36,970 nucleotides of DNA from Pseudomonadota bacterium (GTDB taxonomy: Bacteria; Myxococcota_A; UBA9160; UBA4427): the NCBI GenBank assembly GCA_027295775.1, contig JAPUKG010000288.1, positions 1 to 36,970 on the forward strand, in the 5' to 3' direction. Position numbers and translations under genes: made by a program. Of this stretch, positions 8,162 to 16,325 are shown in pieces. Numbering within the stretch: the first letter of the stretch is position 1; every line of letters begins with the position of its first letter. The notes under the pieces were generated by a model, which searched no databases, was not told the DNA's origin, and was given only the letters and a program-made list of their open reading frames with translations.

Positions 8162-8227
8162 CAGAGCCGGAGTGTACGGGCTGCAAGATTTCGCCGCCTG
8201 GCTCGTAGAAGGAAGGGAAGGACCCGA

Positions 8228-8896
8228 ATGCACCTCTACGCGACCATGCGCCTGACCCCGTGGGGCGGGCTAGGCTTCCGGCGGGTGCCGGCTACGGCCG
8301 CGCCGAGAGCGCCCGCGGAGACCCGGACCCTGAGTGACGAGTCCATCCCCTCCCTGGTCGAGCGCGCCCGCTCCGGCGACTCCGAGGCCTACGGGGAGCT
8401 CTTCGCCCGGTTCCAGGTGGACGTGGTCCGCGTATGTCGGCGCATGCTGGGTGCGGGCCCCGCCGCGGAGGACGCGACCAGCGAGGTCTTCCTGCGCGCC
8501 CGGCGTTCCCTGGGCGACTTCGACGCCGGGCGTCCGCTGCGGCCGTGGCTCCAGTCGATCGCCGCTCACTACTGCGTGGACCTGCTGCGCCGGCGAAGCA
8601 CCGAGGCGCGGCTCTTCGACGAGCGCGAGCTCCGCTCGGAGGAGCTCACGCACCCGGGTCCGTCGCCCCTCGTGCAGGCGCTCCAGGCGGAGGAGCGAGC
8701 GGTGCTGCTCGGCGCCATCGACGGGCTGGACGCCCGCTACCGGCTGCCGCTGGTGCTCCGCTACTTCAGCGAGCTCGACTACCGGACCATCGCCGAGGTA
8801 CTGGGGGTCACCCGGGAACAGGTGGGGACCCTGCTCTTCCGCGCCAAGCGACGACTGCGCCAGAGACTGGCGGATCCCGGGAGTACCGAGCGATGA
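8228..8896 (+). CDS. ECF-family RNA polymerase sigma factor
   Basis: About 222 residues. Region 2 runs from SIPSLVERARSGDSEAYGELF through VCRRMLG, AAEDATSEVFLRA and RPWLQSIAAHYCVDLLRRR. Region 4 follows, with LLGAIDGLDARYRLPLVLRYFSELDYRTIAEVLGV and a helix-turn-helix ending in LLFRAKRRLRQRL. This is a Group 4 (ECF) sigma factor that should direct RNA polymerase to a stress or envelope regulon. The ATG at 8228 has an upstream AAGGA. A GTG at 8285, 8 nt after TAGGCT, would give a shorter leaderless form. The stop overlaps the next ATG in ATGA, so it is coupled to its anti-sigma factor. Confidence 0.93.
   Translation: MHLYATMRLTPWGGLGFRRVPATAAPRAPAETRTLSDESIPSLVERARSGDSEAYGELFARFQVDVVRVCRRMLGAGPAAEDATSEVFLRARRSLGDFDAGRPLRPWLQSIAAHYCVDLLRRRSTEARLFDERELRSEELTHPGPSPLVQALQAEERAVLLGAIDGLDARYRLPLVLRYFSELDYRTIAEVLGVTREQVGTLLFRAKRRLRQRLADPGSTER
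8271..8276 (+). promoter_or_regulatory. Candidate -10 box inside or before the sigma gene
   Basis: TAGGCT is 8 nt before an in-frame GTG (8285) that would place sigma region 2 about 20 residues from the N-terminus. It matches the leaderless pattern seen at other genes here, but competes with the Shine-Dalgarno-led ATG at 8228. Confidence 0.3.
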
Positions 8897-10524
8897 GTTG
8901 CATCTCCGAAGCGGTCTACTCGGTGTACGTCGACGGTGAGCTCGAGGACGCGCAGGTTCGCGAGGTCGAGAGCCACCTGGTGCAGTGCCGCGAGTGCCGC
9001 GCGCTGGTCATGGCGCTTCGGGACGAATGCTCCACGCTGCGGGACGCGCTCCAGGAAAGCGCGCCCGCTTCGGTCCACCGCGTCGCGGCGGCACCGCCGG
9101 CGCGCGGTCTCGCGATCGGTGTGCTGCCCTCCCTCGCCCTCCTGGCCCTGGCGGCCACGGTCGCGGGATGGCTGATCGAAACCCGGCTGCCCGCCTCGGT
9201 CCGCTGGCTCAATCCGGTGAACCTGATCGGAGCTTACGAGATGGCATTCGACCTCCTCTTCTGGATCCGCAATCAGGCGCCCGAGCTCCTCGAGCTGCTC
9301 ATCGCGGTGGCCGCGACGGCGAGCGTCTCCGCGATGCTGACCTTCGCGGTCACGGCGCTCTTCCGTCGCTTCGCGGGGCCCGCGGTGATGGGGCTCCTGG
9401 TCCTGGGACTGGTCGCAGCGCCCCGGAGCGAGGCCGTGGACATCCGCTGGCACGAGGATTGGGTGACCATCGCCGCAGGGGAGGTGCTGGACGAGACCCT
9501 GATCGTGAGCGCGAAGACCGTGCGCATCGACGGCATCCTCAACGGCGACCTGGTGGTGATGGCCGAGCGCGTGGTCATTGAGGGCGAGGTGCGGGGCAAC
9601 GTGTTCGCCGGCGCCCGAAGCCTGAATCTCGGCGGCGTCGTCATGGGCTCGGTGCACGCCGGTAGCGAGCGGATCCGGGTGACGGGGCGGGTGGAGGGAG
9701 ACCTCTACGCCGCGGGCGAGCAGATCGAGCTGGAGAAGGAGGGGAGCATCGCCCGCGACTTCCTCACCTTTGCCGACGGTGTGCTGATCGACGGGAGCGT
9801 GGGACGGGACGTCTTCTCCGGCAGCGACTGGGTCGAGATCCGGGGGTCGGTGGGGCGCAACCTGCACGCGATCTCGCGCCGGGTGGAGCTGTTCGACGGC
9901 GCCGCGGTCGGAGGCGACGCCCACGTCGAGCTGCCGAAGGGACGCACTGCCGAGATCTCCGACGGCGCGAGCATCGGGGGCGAGCTTCGGGAGAGTGTCC
10001 ACAAGCACGAGCTGGGCGATCGCGATCCCCACTGGCTGCGTGCCAAGTACTACGGGTATCTGGGCATCGTCCTGACCTCGATGTTCCTGGTCGGGCTCGG
10101 GCTCCACGCCCTCGCGCCGGGTGTCTTCACCTCTCGCCTCGAGACCCCGGGCTCATTCGCCCGCGCGCTGGGCCTGGGACTGGCGGCGCTGCTCGGGGCG
10201 CCGATCGCGCTCGCCCTGGTGGCGATCACCCTGGTGGGCATCCCGATCGCCATCATCGGCTTCTGGACCTACCTGACCACCCTGTTCGTCGCCACCATCG
10301 TGATCGCCGCCCTGGTCGGCTCCGCCGTCATGCGCTCGGAGTCCGACAGCACCAGCCGCTTCGGGCTCCAGCTCCTCGTCGGGCTCCTCCTGGTCGGCCT
10401 GTTCGCCAGCCTCCCCTACGTGGGCGGATTGTTCCAGGGGCTGATGCTGCTGGCGGGACTCGGGCTCCTGGTCGAGCGAGCCTTCGCCGCCTACCGCGCC
10501 TCGCGTCCGCCGACCGTGGCGTAA
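8893..10524 (+). CDS. Anti-sigma factor (zinc-finger type) fused to a bactofilin-like domain and membrane segments
   Basis: A 543-residue membrane protein. Residues 1-40 form a ZAS-type anti-sigma domain: Cys3, then His28-x3-Cys32-x2-Cys35. Three hydrophobic segments follow (about 73-95, 130-160 and 168-185). Next come roughly 200 residues of short beta repeats such as GILNGDLVVMAERVVIEGEV and GSVGRDVFSGSDWVEIRGSV, the pattern of bactofilin or polymer-forming beta-helix proteins (DUF583-like). The C-terminus is several hydrophobic helices, including LLGAPIALALVAITLVGIPI. The inferred arrangement is a cytoplasmic zinc-finger binding the sigma factor, with the beta-helix outside the membrane or between membrane bundles as a sensor. 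The start overlaps the sigma stop by 4 nt, which supports the pairing. Topology is inference. Confidence 0.85.
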   Translation: MSCISEAVYSVYVDGELEDAQVREVESHLVQCRECRALVMALRDECSTLRDALQESAPASVHRVAAAPPARGLAIGVLPSLALLALAATVAGWLIETRLPASVRWLNPVNLIGAYEMAFDLLFWIRNQAPELLELLIAVAATASVSAMLTFAVTALFRRFAGPAVMGLLVLGLVAAPRSEAVDIRWHEDWVTIAAGEVLDETLIVSAKTVRIDGILNGDLVVMAERVVIEGEVRGNVFAGARSLNLGGVVMGSVHAGSERIRVTGRVEGDLYAAGEQIELEKEGSIARDFLTFADGVLIDGSVGRDVFSGSDWVEIRGSVGRNLHAISRRVELFDGAAVGGDAHVELPKGRTAEISDGASIGGELRESVHKHELGDRDPHWLRAKYYGYLGIVLTSMFLVGLGLHALAPGVFTSRLETPGSFARALGLGLAALLGAPIALALVAITLVGIPIAIIGFWTYLTTLFVATIVIAALVGSAVMRSESDSTSRFGLQLLVGLLLVGLFASLPYVGGLFQGLMLLAGLGLLVERAFAAYRASRPPTVA

Positions 10525-10610
10525 TCGCGCCCGCCGCGGGACGCCCGACGCTCCGGGCCCGCCGGCTGGCCGAGACTGAACCTGTTCCGCTCTTGAGACG
10601 GTCCCGGTGA

Positions 10611-10616
10611 TAGGAT
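10611..10616 (+). promoter_or_regulatory. Extended -10 box of the DUF3604 gene
   Basis: TAGGAT, preceded by TGA (extended -10 form TGn), ends 7 nt before the ATG at 10624. No ribosome binding site is present, so the transcript is probably leaderless. Confidence 0.45.
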
Positions 10617-10623
10617 CGGCCCC

Positions 10624-12879
10624 ATGTCCATGTGGAAGTCGATCTTCGGAGTCGTCGCCATCACGGTCGCGGTCGGCGTGGCGGCGATCTTCGCCACCGG
10701 ACGGGGATGGTTCGGGAACCACGAAGGTCCCGGGGAGGTCACGCCGGTCTCGATCCCAGACGCGGTCGTGAGCGGACGGGCCGCCCGCCAGCGCGCCGCC
10801 GCCGTTGCGGTCTCCGTCGCGCTCTCCGTCGAACAGGGCGTGACCGAGCCCAAGCAGATCCTGTTCGGCGACCTCCACGTGCACACCACCGTCTCCTTCG
10901 ACGCGTTCATGCTGAGCCTCCCGCTCCTACAGGGCGAGGGCGCGCACCCACAGGCCGACGCGTGCGACTTTGCCCGCTTCTGCTCGGGCCTCGACTTCTG
11001 GTCGATCAACGACCACGCCGAGGGCTTCACCCCGATCGAGTGGCGGGAGACGGTCCAGTCGATCCGCGAGTGCAACGCCGTGGCAGGCGACGCGGCGAAC
11101 CCGGACGTCGTGGCCTTCCTGGGCTGGGAGTGGACCCAGGTGGGAACCACGCCGGAGGATCACTACGGCCACAAGAACGTGATCCTGCGCCACACCGATG
11201 ACGAGCGCATTCCCGCACGGCCCATTGCCGCCATCGGGCGGGCGAGCCAGGCCTTCCGCAGCTTCCCGGGCCCCTTCCAGCTGGGCCTGCTGGCCGTGGC
11301 CGGGGGCGACGCGCGCTACAACGACTTCGCGCGCTTCGCGCAGGAGCGCACTGCGTTCGGCGAGTGCCCCACCGGTGTCCCGGTGCGCGAGCTCGGCGAC
11401 TGCGTCGAATACACGCGCACGCCCGCCGAGCTGTTCGAGAAGCTCGACGACTGGGGCCACGAGGCCATCGTCATCCCCCACGGCACCACCTGGGGGTTCT
11501 ACACGCCGCCGGGAAACACCTGGGACAAACAGCTCGAGTCCCACCACGACCCGGATCGCCAGACCCTGATCGAGATCTACTCCGGCCACGGCAACTCCGA
11601 GGAATACCGCGACTGGCGGGGCGTGGACTTTGCGGCCGACGGCAGCGCGCGCTGCCCCGAACCCGAGGACGACTACCTGCCGAGCTGCTGGCGGGCGGGC
11701 GAGATCATCCGCGCGCGCTGCAGCGCGGCGGGCCTGGGCGCCGACGAGTGCGAAACGCGCGCCGCCGAGGCCCGCCAGCTCGCAGCGGAAGCCGGCGCCG
11801 CGGGGCACCTCACCGTGCCCGGCGTAGAGATGGAGGAGTGGCTGGATTCCGGGCAGTGCCGCGACTGCTTCCAGCCCGCCTTCAACTACCGCCCGGGCGG
11901 CTCGGCCCAGTACATAATGGCGATCCGGAACTTCGACGACCCGGCCAACCCGAAGCGCTTCCGCATGGGCTTCATGGCGTCGAGCGACAACCACACAGCG
12001 CGGCCCGGCACCGGCTTCAAGGAGCTGAATCGTCGCGAGATGACCGAGGCGACCGGACCCGCCGAGGACCAGCAGGTCCCGCTGCTGACGCGTCCAGATC
12101 AGGAGCCCGCGCCGCGTTCGGTGCCGTTCGACCCCGAGACGACGACGCTGGTCGCGTTTCAGCTCACCGAAGGCGAGCGCCAGGCCTCGTTCTTCCTGAC
12201 GGGCGGCCTCGTGGCGGTGCACTCGGAAGGCCGCGACCGGGACGCCATCTGGCAGGCCATGGACCGCAGGGAGGTCTACGGCACGAGCGGCCCGCGCATC
12301 CTCCTCTGGTTCGACCTCGTCCGCGGCGAGCAGCGCCTGCCCATGGGCAGCGAGGTCACGACCACGGCGAACCCGACCTTCGAGGTGCGCGCGGTGGGCT
12401 CGTTCGAGCAGAAGCCCGGGTGTCCCGACTACTCGACCGGCGCGCTCACAGCGGAGCGGCTCGAGCACGTCTGTCGCAGTGAGTGCTACCACCCGTCCGA
12501 CACGCGCCGTCCCATCACGCGGATCGAGGTGATCCGCATCCGCCCGCAGGTAGAGCCGGGCGAGGACGTGGCCGAGCTGATCGACGATCCCTGGAAGATC
12601 TTCGACTGCCCCGGAGACCCCGCGGGCTGCAGCGTGCGCTTCGAGGATCCCGACTTCGCCGAAGCCGGACGCGACACCCTCTACTACGCCCGCGCCGTCG
12701 AGGCCCCCGCCCCCGCCATCAACGCCGCCAACCTGCGCTGCGAGTCCGACGACGAGGGCACCTGCGTCGAGGTCCACCCCTGCTTCGGAGACTTCCGCAC
12801 CGACTACGAGGACGACTGCCTCAGCGAGACCGAACAGCGGGCCTGGTCGTCGCCAATCTTCGTCGACTACGCCCCTTAG
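10624..12879 (+). CDS. DUF3604 protein (PHP-like metal hydrolase fold), membrane-anchored
   Basis: A 751-residue protein of the DUF3604 family. An N-terminal hydrophobic segment (residues about 4-24) would anchor or export it. Family and PHP-like metal-site motifs: FGDLHVHTTVSFDAF near residue 80, DFWSINDHAE, LGWEWTQVG, EIYSGHGNSEEY, and FMASSDNHTARPGTG. The His and Asp residues in these blocks are likely metal ligands, as in PHP phosphoesterases and amidohydrolases. It carries many cysteine pairs in the middle and C-terminal parts, which suits an exported protein. The substrate of DUF3604 proteins is not established to my knowledge. It appears to be a single-gene unit with its own promoter. 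Confidence 0.88.
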   Translation: MSMWKSIFGVVAITVAVGVAAIFATGRGWFGNHEGPGEVTPVSIPDAVVSGRAARQRAAAVAVSVALSVEQGVTEPKQILFGDLHVHTTVSFDAFMLSLPLLQGEGAHPQADACDFARFCSGLDFWSINDHAEGFTPIEWRETVQSIRECNAVAGDAANPDVVAFLGWEWTQVGTTPEDHYGHKNVILRHTDDERIPARPIAAIGRASQAFRSFPGPFQLGLLAVAGGDARYNDFARFAQERTAFGECPTGVPVRELGDCVEYTRTPAELFEKLDDWGHEAIVIPHGTTWGFYTPPGNTWDKQLESHHDPDRQTLIEIYSGHGNSEEYRDWRGVDFAADGSARCPEPEDDYLPSCWRAGEIIRARCSAAGLGADECETRAAEARQLAAEAGAAGHLTVPGVEMEEWLDSGQCRDCFQPAFNYRPGGSAQYIMAIRNFDDPANPKRFRMGFMASSDNHTARPGTGFKELNRREMTEATGPAEDQQVPLLTRPDQEPAPRSVPFDPETTTLVAFQLTEGERQASFFLTGGLVAVHSEGRDRDAIWQAMDRREVYGTSGPRILLWFDLVRGEQRLPMGSEVTTTANPTFEVRAVGSFEQKPGCPDYSTGALTAERLEHVCRSECYHPSDTRRPITRIEVIRIRPQVEPGEDVAELIDDPWKIFDCPGDPAGCSVRFEDPDFAEAGRDTLYYARAVEAPAPAINAANLRCESDDEGTCVEVHPCFGDFRTDYEDDCLSETEQRAWSSPIFVDYAP

Positions 12880-13174
12880 GCCGCCTGCGATCAGAAGGGG
12901 GCGAACCGGACCCGTGGGGATTTCGCCTTAATCTTCGGAGACCCGTGCGGCCGGATTTGCGTCCACCCGCGCGCGTTTGCAGCGCTACTTGCGATCGGAA
13001 GAAGCGCCGCGGAGCCCCACGGGAGGGTGTGCACCGGCGCCCGCATCTCCGTGGCGGCCTTTTCGCTAAGCTGCCGCGGGCCGAGTCGCCGCGCATCTCC
13101 AACCGAAGCGCCGGCTCCAACGCGCGGGACCCGCGCAACCGTGCCACTGACTGCCTCGGAGTTTCGGAAGACAG
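12880..13174. other. Intergenic region of 295 nt
   Basis: This separates the DUF3604 gene from the DHH gene. It contains a comparatively AT-rich spot near 12924-12936 and TCGCTAAGCT near 13064, but no -35/-10 pair I would defend. The open frames that cross it are shadows. No hairpin terminator with a U-run is visible. Confidence 0.4.
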
Positions 13175-14566
13175 GTGGGGCGCCGAATCATCATCTGCGA
13201 CGGAGCGGAGCTCGCCCGGCTCTGGGGCCGGATCGGCGCCGGGGAGGACGAGGAGCTCACCTGGGTTCCGAGAGAGGACGAGTCCCGGGCCCGCCCGCCC
13301 GGGTTCCGCTCGCTCCAGGGCGGGCTGTGCGTGGAGGCGATCTCCAAGCTCAACCCCAAGTCGGGGGACGGCTTCGCGCTGGCCACCGACGACGGGCCGT
13401 GGATTCGCGCGGCGGGGCCCGCGATCGTGAAGGCGGCGCCCGAGGCGCCGATCCTGGTGTTGACCGACACCCTGTCCGACGACGACCTGCCGGATCACCC
13501 GTGCATGCGCCGCACTGGCCTCAAGACCCTGATCCGCGACGACGTGGACGAGGAGTTCCTGCACCTCTCGAATCTTCGCCGCGTGGTGGAGATCCGCAAG
13601 CTCCTGGAGAACCGCGAGAAGGTCGGCATCCTGCTCCAGCCGGATCCGGATCCGGACGCCATCGCGTGCGGCTACACGTTGCGGGCGATCCTGGGACGCA
13701 AGCGCACCACGGCCCCGCTCGTTTCCTTCGGCGAAGTGCAGCGGCCCGAGAACCAGGCGCTGGTCCGGGCCCTCGGCCTCGAGATCCGCACGATCACGCC
13801 CGACGAGCTGGACGAGTTCGACGGGCTGACCCTGCTGGACGTCCAGCCCAATGTGTTCGGCGAGAACCCGCCGGCGCGGGTGCTGTCGGTGGACGTGGTG
13901 ATCGATCACCATCCCGAGCGAACCGGCTACGACGCCGTCATCCGCGACATCCGACCGAGCTATGGCGCCACCGCCACCATCATGACCGAGTACCTGCGGG
14001 CGATCGACTTCGACCTGCGCCCCAAGCTCGCCACCGGGCTGCTGTACGGAATCAAGAGCGACACCCAGCTCCTGGGGCGCGAGACCAGCGACCGGGACAT
14101 GGCGTCGTTCGCCTACCTGCACGCCCATCACAGCCCGGCCCTGCTGCGCCGGATCGAGCGGCCCGCGCTCCCCATCGACGGCGTGCGCGCGCTTGGCCGC
14201 GCGCTCTCGAAGGCCGAGGTGCGCGACGGCATCAACATCCTCGTCCTGGGACGCGTCCGCGAGGACGTCATCCCGCAGGTCGCCGATATGGCGCTCCAGA
14301 CCGAGGGCGCCGAGTGGGCCGTAGCCGCCGGCATCGTGAACTCGGACCTGGTCTTCTCGGTGCGCAACGTGGGCTACGTGCGCGCAGCGGGCGAAGTGGT
14401 GCGCGCCGTGGTCGAGGGCCTGGGCGTCGGCGGCGGACACCGCAGCATGGCCAAGGGCATCATCCCCCTGAAGTCCTTCCGCAAGGTCTACGGCCGCGCC
14501 ACCCGGGACCAGATCCACAGCGCCCTGTACGACGCCTTCGTCCGTGCCATCCATCAGGACGAGTAG
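13175..14566 (+). CDS. DHH/DHHA1-family phosphoesterase (NrnA-like)
   Basis: A 463-residue protein with three parts. Residues 1-135 are an N-terminal alpha/beta domain of uncertain type (perhaps RCK/TrkA-like). The DHH domain then shows ILLQPDPDPDAIACGYTL, LLDVQPN, and VIDHHPER with the DHH triad. The C-terminal DHHA1 domain has GVGGGHRSMAKG. DHH/DHHA1 proteins of this kind degrade short oligoribonucleotides, pAp or cyclic dinucleotides with Mn2+. The first motif has QPDPD where NrnA proteins usually have HxNPDGD, so the His ligand is replaced by Gln. The GTG start at 13175 has only a weak GGAAG before it. The selenoprotein gene follows after 26 nt and may be cotranscribed. Confidence 0.85.
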   Translation: MGRRIIICDGAELARLWGRIGAGEDEELTWVPREDESRARPPGFRSLQGGLCVEAISKLNPKSGDGFALATDDGPWIRAAGPAIVKAAPEAPILVLTDTLSDDDLPDHPCMRRTGLKTLIRDDVDEEFLHLSNLRRVVEIRKLLENREKVGILLQPDPDPDAIACGYTLRAILGRKRTTAPLVSFGEVQRPENQALVRALGLEIRTITPDELDEFDGLTLLDVQPNVFGENPPARVLSVDVVIDHHPERTGYDAVIRDIRPSYGATATIMTEYLRAIDFDLRPKLATGLLYGIKSDTQLLGRETSDRDMASFAYLHAHHSPALLRRIERPALPIDGVRALGRALSKAEVRDGINILVLGRVREDVIPQVADMALQTEGAEWAVAAGIVNSDLVFSVRNVGYVRAAGEVVRAVVEGLGVGGGHRSMAKGIIPLKSFRKVYGRATRDQIHSALYDAFVRAIHQDE

Positions 14567-14592
14567 AGGACGCGCTCGTAGGGAGGATCTAC

Positions 14593-15156
14593 ATGGCTCG
14601 CATGAACGGGGTTCCGGAGGACCGGGCAGACCTCGTCTCGCGCCTCTTCTTCAGGGCTGTTCGCAAGCGGACCGGCAAGGTCGCCGAGTCCTGGAAGATC
14701 GCCTCGCACGCTCCCGGGATCCTCCGGGGCTGGGCCGCCATGGAGTGGTTCCTCGATCGCGCGAACCGCGTGGAAGCGAAGCTCAAGCGATTGGCGCAAC
14801 TCAAGGTGGCGCTGATGGTCGGGTGCCCCACCTGAATCGACATCCACTCTGCCGGGGGCAGAGAGATCGGCATCACCGAGGACCAGCTCCGCAACATCTC
14901 GAGCTATCGCGAGAGCGACGCGTTTAGCCCGCTGGAGAAGGCCGTCCTCGAGTACGCGACCCTGATGACACGCATTCCCGTGGACATCCCGGGCGAGCTC
15001 TTCGCGGAGCTCCAGAAGCACTTCGACGAAGCGGCATTGGTGGAGCTGACGACCGCGATTGCCCAGGAGAACTTCCGCGCCCGCTTCAACCGCCCCTTCG
15101 AAGTCGAGTCCATGGACTTCTCCGAGGGCGCGTTCTGCCCGCTTCCGGAGCGCTAG
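14593..15156 (+). CDS. AhpD-like/carboxymuconolactone decarboxylase-family selenoprotein (in-frame TGA = Sec81)
   Basis: Read through one in-frame TGA (14833-14835), this is a 187-residue protein of the CMD/AhpD family. The TGA falls exactly where Cys homologues have the second cysteine of the redox motif: VGCPT-U-IDIHSA, giving Cys78-x2-Sec81 and His85. Downstream residues keep the family pattern without loss of frame: GITEDQLRNI, FSPLEKAVLEYATLMTR, LVELTTAIAQENFRARFNRPF and CPLPER. The ATG at 14593 follows GGGAGGA with good spacing. A stem-loop of bacterial SECIS type sits right after the TGA. AhpD-like proteins are peroxidase or thiol-disulfide enzymes using CxxC, and AhpD-like selenoproteins are known from metagenomes. 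A nonsense mutation or sequencing error is the alternative, but the exact position and hairpin argue against it. The stop overlaps the converging methyltransferase stop by 3-4 nt. Confidence 0.82.
14847..14863 (+). promoter_or_regulatory. Candidate bacterial SECIS stem-loop
   Basis: CTCTGC (14847-14852) pairs with GCAGAG (14858-14863) around the loop CGGGG; closing one more C-G pair leaves a GGG loop. The loop begins 17-18 nt after the TGA, and a G is in its first two positions. This agrees with the usual bSECIS limits (loop 3-14 nt, about 16-37 nt from UGA, G at the loop start). SelB binding is inferred, and no selA/selB/selC/selD gene is in the window. Confidence 0.7.
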
Positions 15157-15833
15157 CCGGTATAGAACGAGTACTCGAAGCCCTCGCTGATCGAGAGCGT
15201 GGTCGACTCGAAGCCGTTCTCACCGGACTGCACGTACTCGACATACGGGCGCAGGCCCTTGCGGAAGGTGAAGATGTTGTCGGCCACGACCACGGCACCC
15301 GGCCGCAGCTGCGGCTTCAGGATCTCCAGGACCGGGAGGTAGAGATCCTTCCAGCCGTCGAGGAACACCAGGTCGACGGGCGACGGGACGTCGCGCAGGG
15401 TCTCGAGCGCATCTCCGAGACGCACCTCGGACCACGCCTCGAGACCCGCCTCCTTGAGGTTGGCGTTGGCCACCGCGTGCTTGGACGGCTCGATCTCGGA
15501 GCCGATCACCTGCCCGCCGCCGTTGTCCCGCAGCGCCGCTGCCAGGTAGATCGTCGAGATGCCGAAAGAGGTGCCGAACTCGACCACATTCCGGGCGCCG
15601 AGAGCGCGCGCGGTCAGGTGGAGGAACTCGCCGGCCTGGCGGGAGACCGGGATGTAGCACTCCTTCATCGCCTCCGGTGTGACGGTCTGGGCGAAGCTCT
15701 GGCGCCGCAGCCAGCCGACGACCAGCTTCGGCGCCAGCGACAGGAAGCGGATGCGGTCGCCCTTGGCGGCCTCGTGAAGCCGGTCGAGAACGGACCGGGC
15801 CGGGTCGCTGCGGAGCGAGTTCGGGGCGGGCAT
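15153..15833 (-). CDS. Class I SAM-dependent O-methyltransferase
   Basis: A 226-residue methyltransferase. The SAM-binding motif is NVVEFGTSFGISTIYLAAAL near residue 85, followed by GSEIEPSKHAVANANL with the acidic residue for the SAM ribose, VDLVFLDGWKDLYLPVLEIL, and GAVVVADNIFTF. This order fits the O-methyltransferase (catechol/caffeoyl-CoA type) family. The ATG at 15833 is preceded by AGGAGGAG. Substrate is unknown. It runs divergently from the GFA gene with only 48 nt between start codons, and converges on the selenoprotein gene. Confidence 0.88.
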   Translation of the reverse strand: MPAPNSLRSDPARSVLDRLHEAAKGDRIRFLSLAPKLVVGWLRRQSFAQTVTPEAMKECYIPVSRQAGEFLHLTARALGARNVVEFGTSFGISTIYLAAALRDNGGGQVIGSEIEPSKHAVANANLKEAGLEAWSEVRLGDALETLRDVPSPVDLVFLDGWKDLYLPVLEILKPQLRPGAVVVADNIFTFRKGLRPYVEYVQSGENGFESTTLSISEGFEYSFYTG

Positions 15834-15884
15834 GGGCTCCTCCTCTGGTAGGTTCCCTCTGAATCCCGGAGGGAGGAGCCCATG
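15831..15884. repeat. Inverted repeat covering both divergent start codons
   Basis: The 13-nt arms 15831-15843 and 15872-15884 are perfect inverted copies (GGAGGAGCCCATG read outward). Each arm holds the ribosome binding site and ATG of one of the divergent genes, separated by 28 nt. It could be a shared operator, or simply two identical initiation regions. Confidence 0.6.
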
Positions 15885-16325
15885 ATACGAGGCAGCTGTC
15901 TGTGCGGGGGAATCCGTTTCGAGATCAGCGGACGCGTCACCCCCATCCAGATCTGTCACGCCCGGCGCTGCCAGAAGACCACCGGCTCGGCCTTCGCCCC
16001 CGAGGCGGCGTGTCGTGCGGACCGCTTCCGCTGGATCGCGGGGGAGGACCTGATCCAGGTCTACGAGGCGCCGCTGCTGCGGGAACCGCCGCCCCTGCGC
16101 CGGGACTTCTGCCGGGTGTGCGGCTCGCCCGTGCCCGTGGTGCGCGAGGACAGCGACTTCGTCGGCTTCATGGTGGGCGTCCTGGACGACGACCCGGGGT
16201 CCCGGCCGTTCCGGCACATCTTCCTCGGACAGCGCGCCGCCTGGGACGAGCTGTCCGACGACCTGCCCCGGTTCGACGAGCGGCCGCCGGCGGATCAGCG
16301 GCTGCCCCAGAGGCGGTCATCGTGA
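15882..16325 (+). CDS. GFA-family (glutathione-dependent formaldehyde-activating/CENP-V-like) zinc protein
   Basis: A 147-residue protein with the GFA zinc-binding cysteines in order: GSCLCGGIRFEI at residues 4-15, ICHARRCQKTTGSAFAP around 28, and FCRVCGSPVPV near 80. Family members carry one or two zinc ions, and only some act on S-hydroxymethylglutathione, so the formaldehyde role is not proved. The ATG at 15882 follows GGAGGGAGGAG. The stop overlaps the next GTG in GTGA, so it is translationally coupled to the second decarboxylase-family gene. Confidence 0.88.
   Translation: MIRGSCLCGGIRFEISGRVTPIQICHARRCQKTTGSAFAPEAACRADRFRWIAGEDLIQVYEAPLLREPPPLRRDFCRVCGSPVPVVREDSDFVGFMVGVLDDDPGSRPFRHIFLGQRAAWDELSDDLPRFDERPPADQRLPQRRSS

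Noticed and set aside
8018-8227. Longer sigma-factor start at 8018
   Set aside because: This part of the frame is antisense to the Smr domain and has no sigma motif; the Shine-Dalgarno-led ATG at 8228 is better.
14593-14835. Reading the decarboxylase-family gene as an 80-residue truncated pseudogene
   Set aside because: The frame downstream of the TGA remains family-like to a normal end, the TGA is at the redox cysteine, and a SECIS-like hairpin follows.
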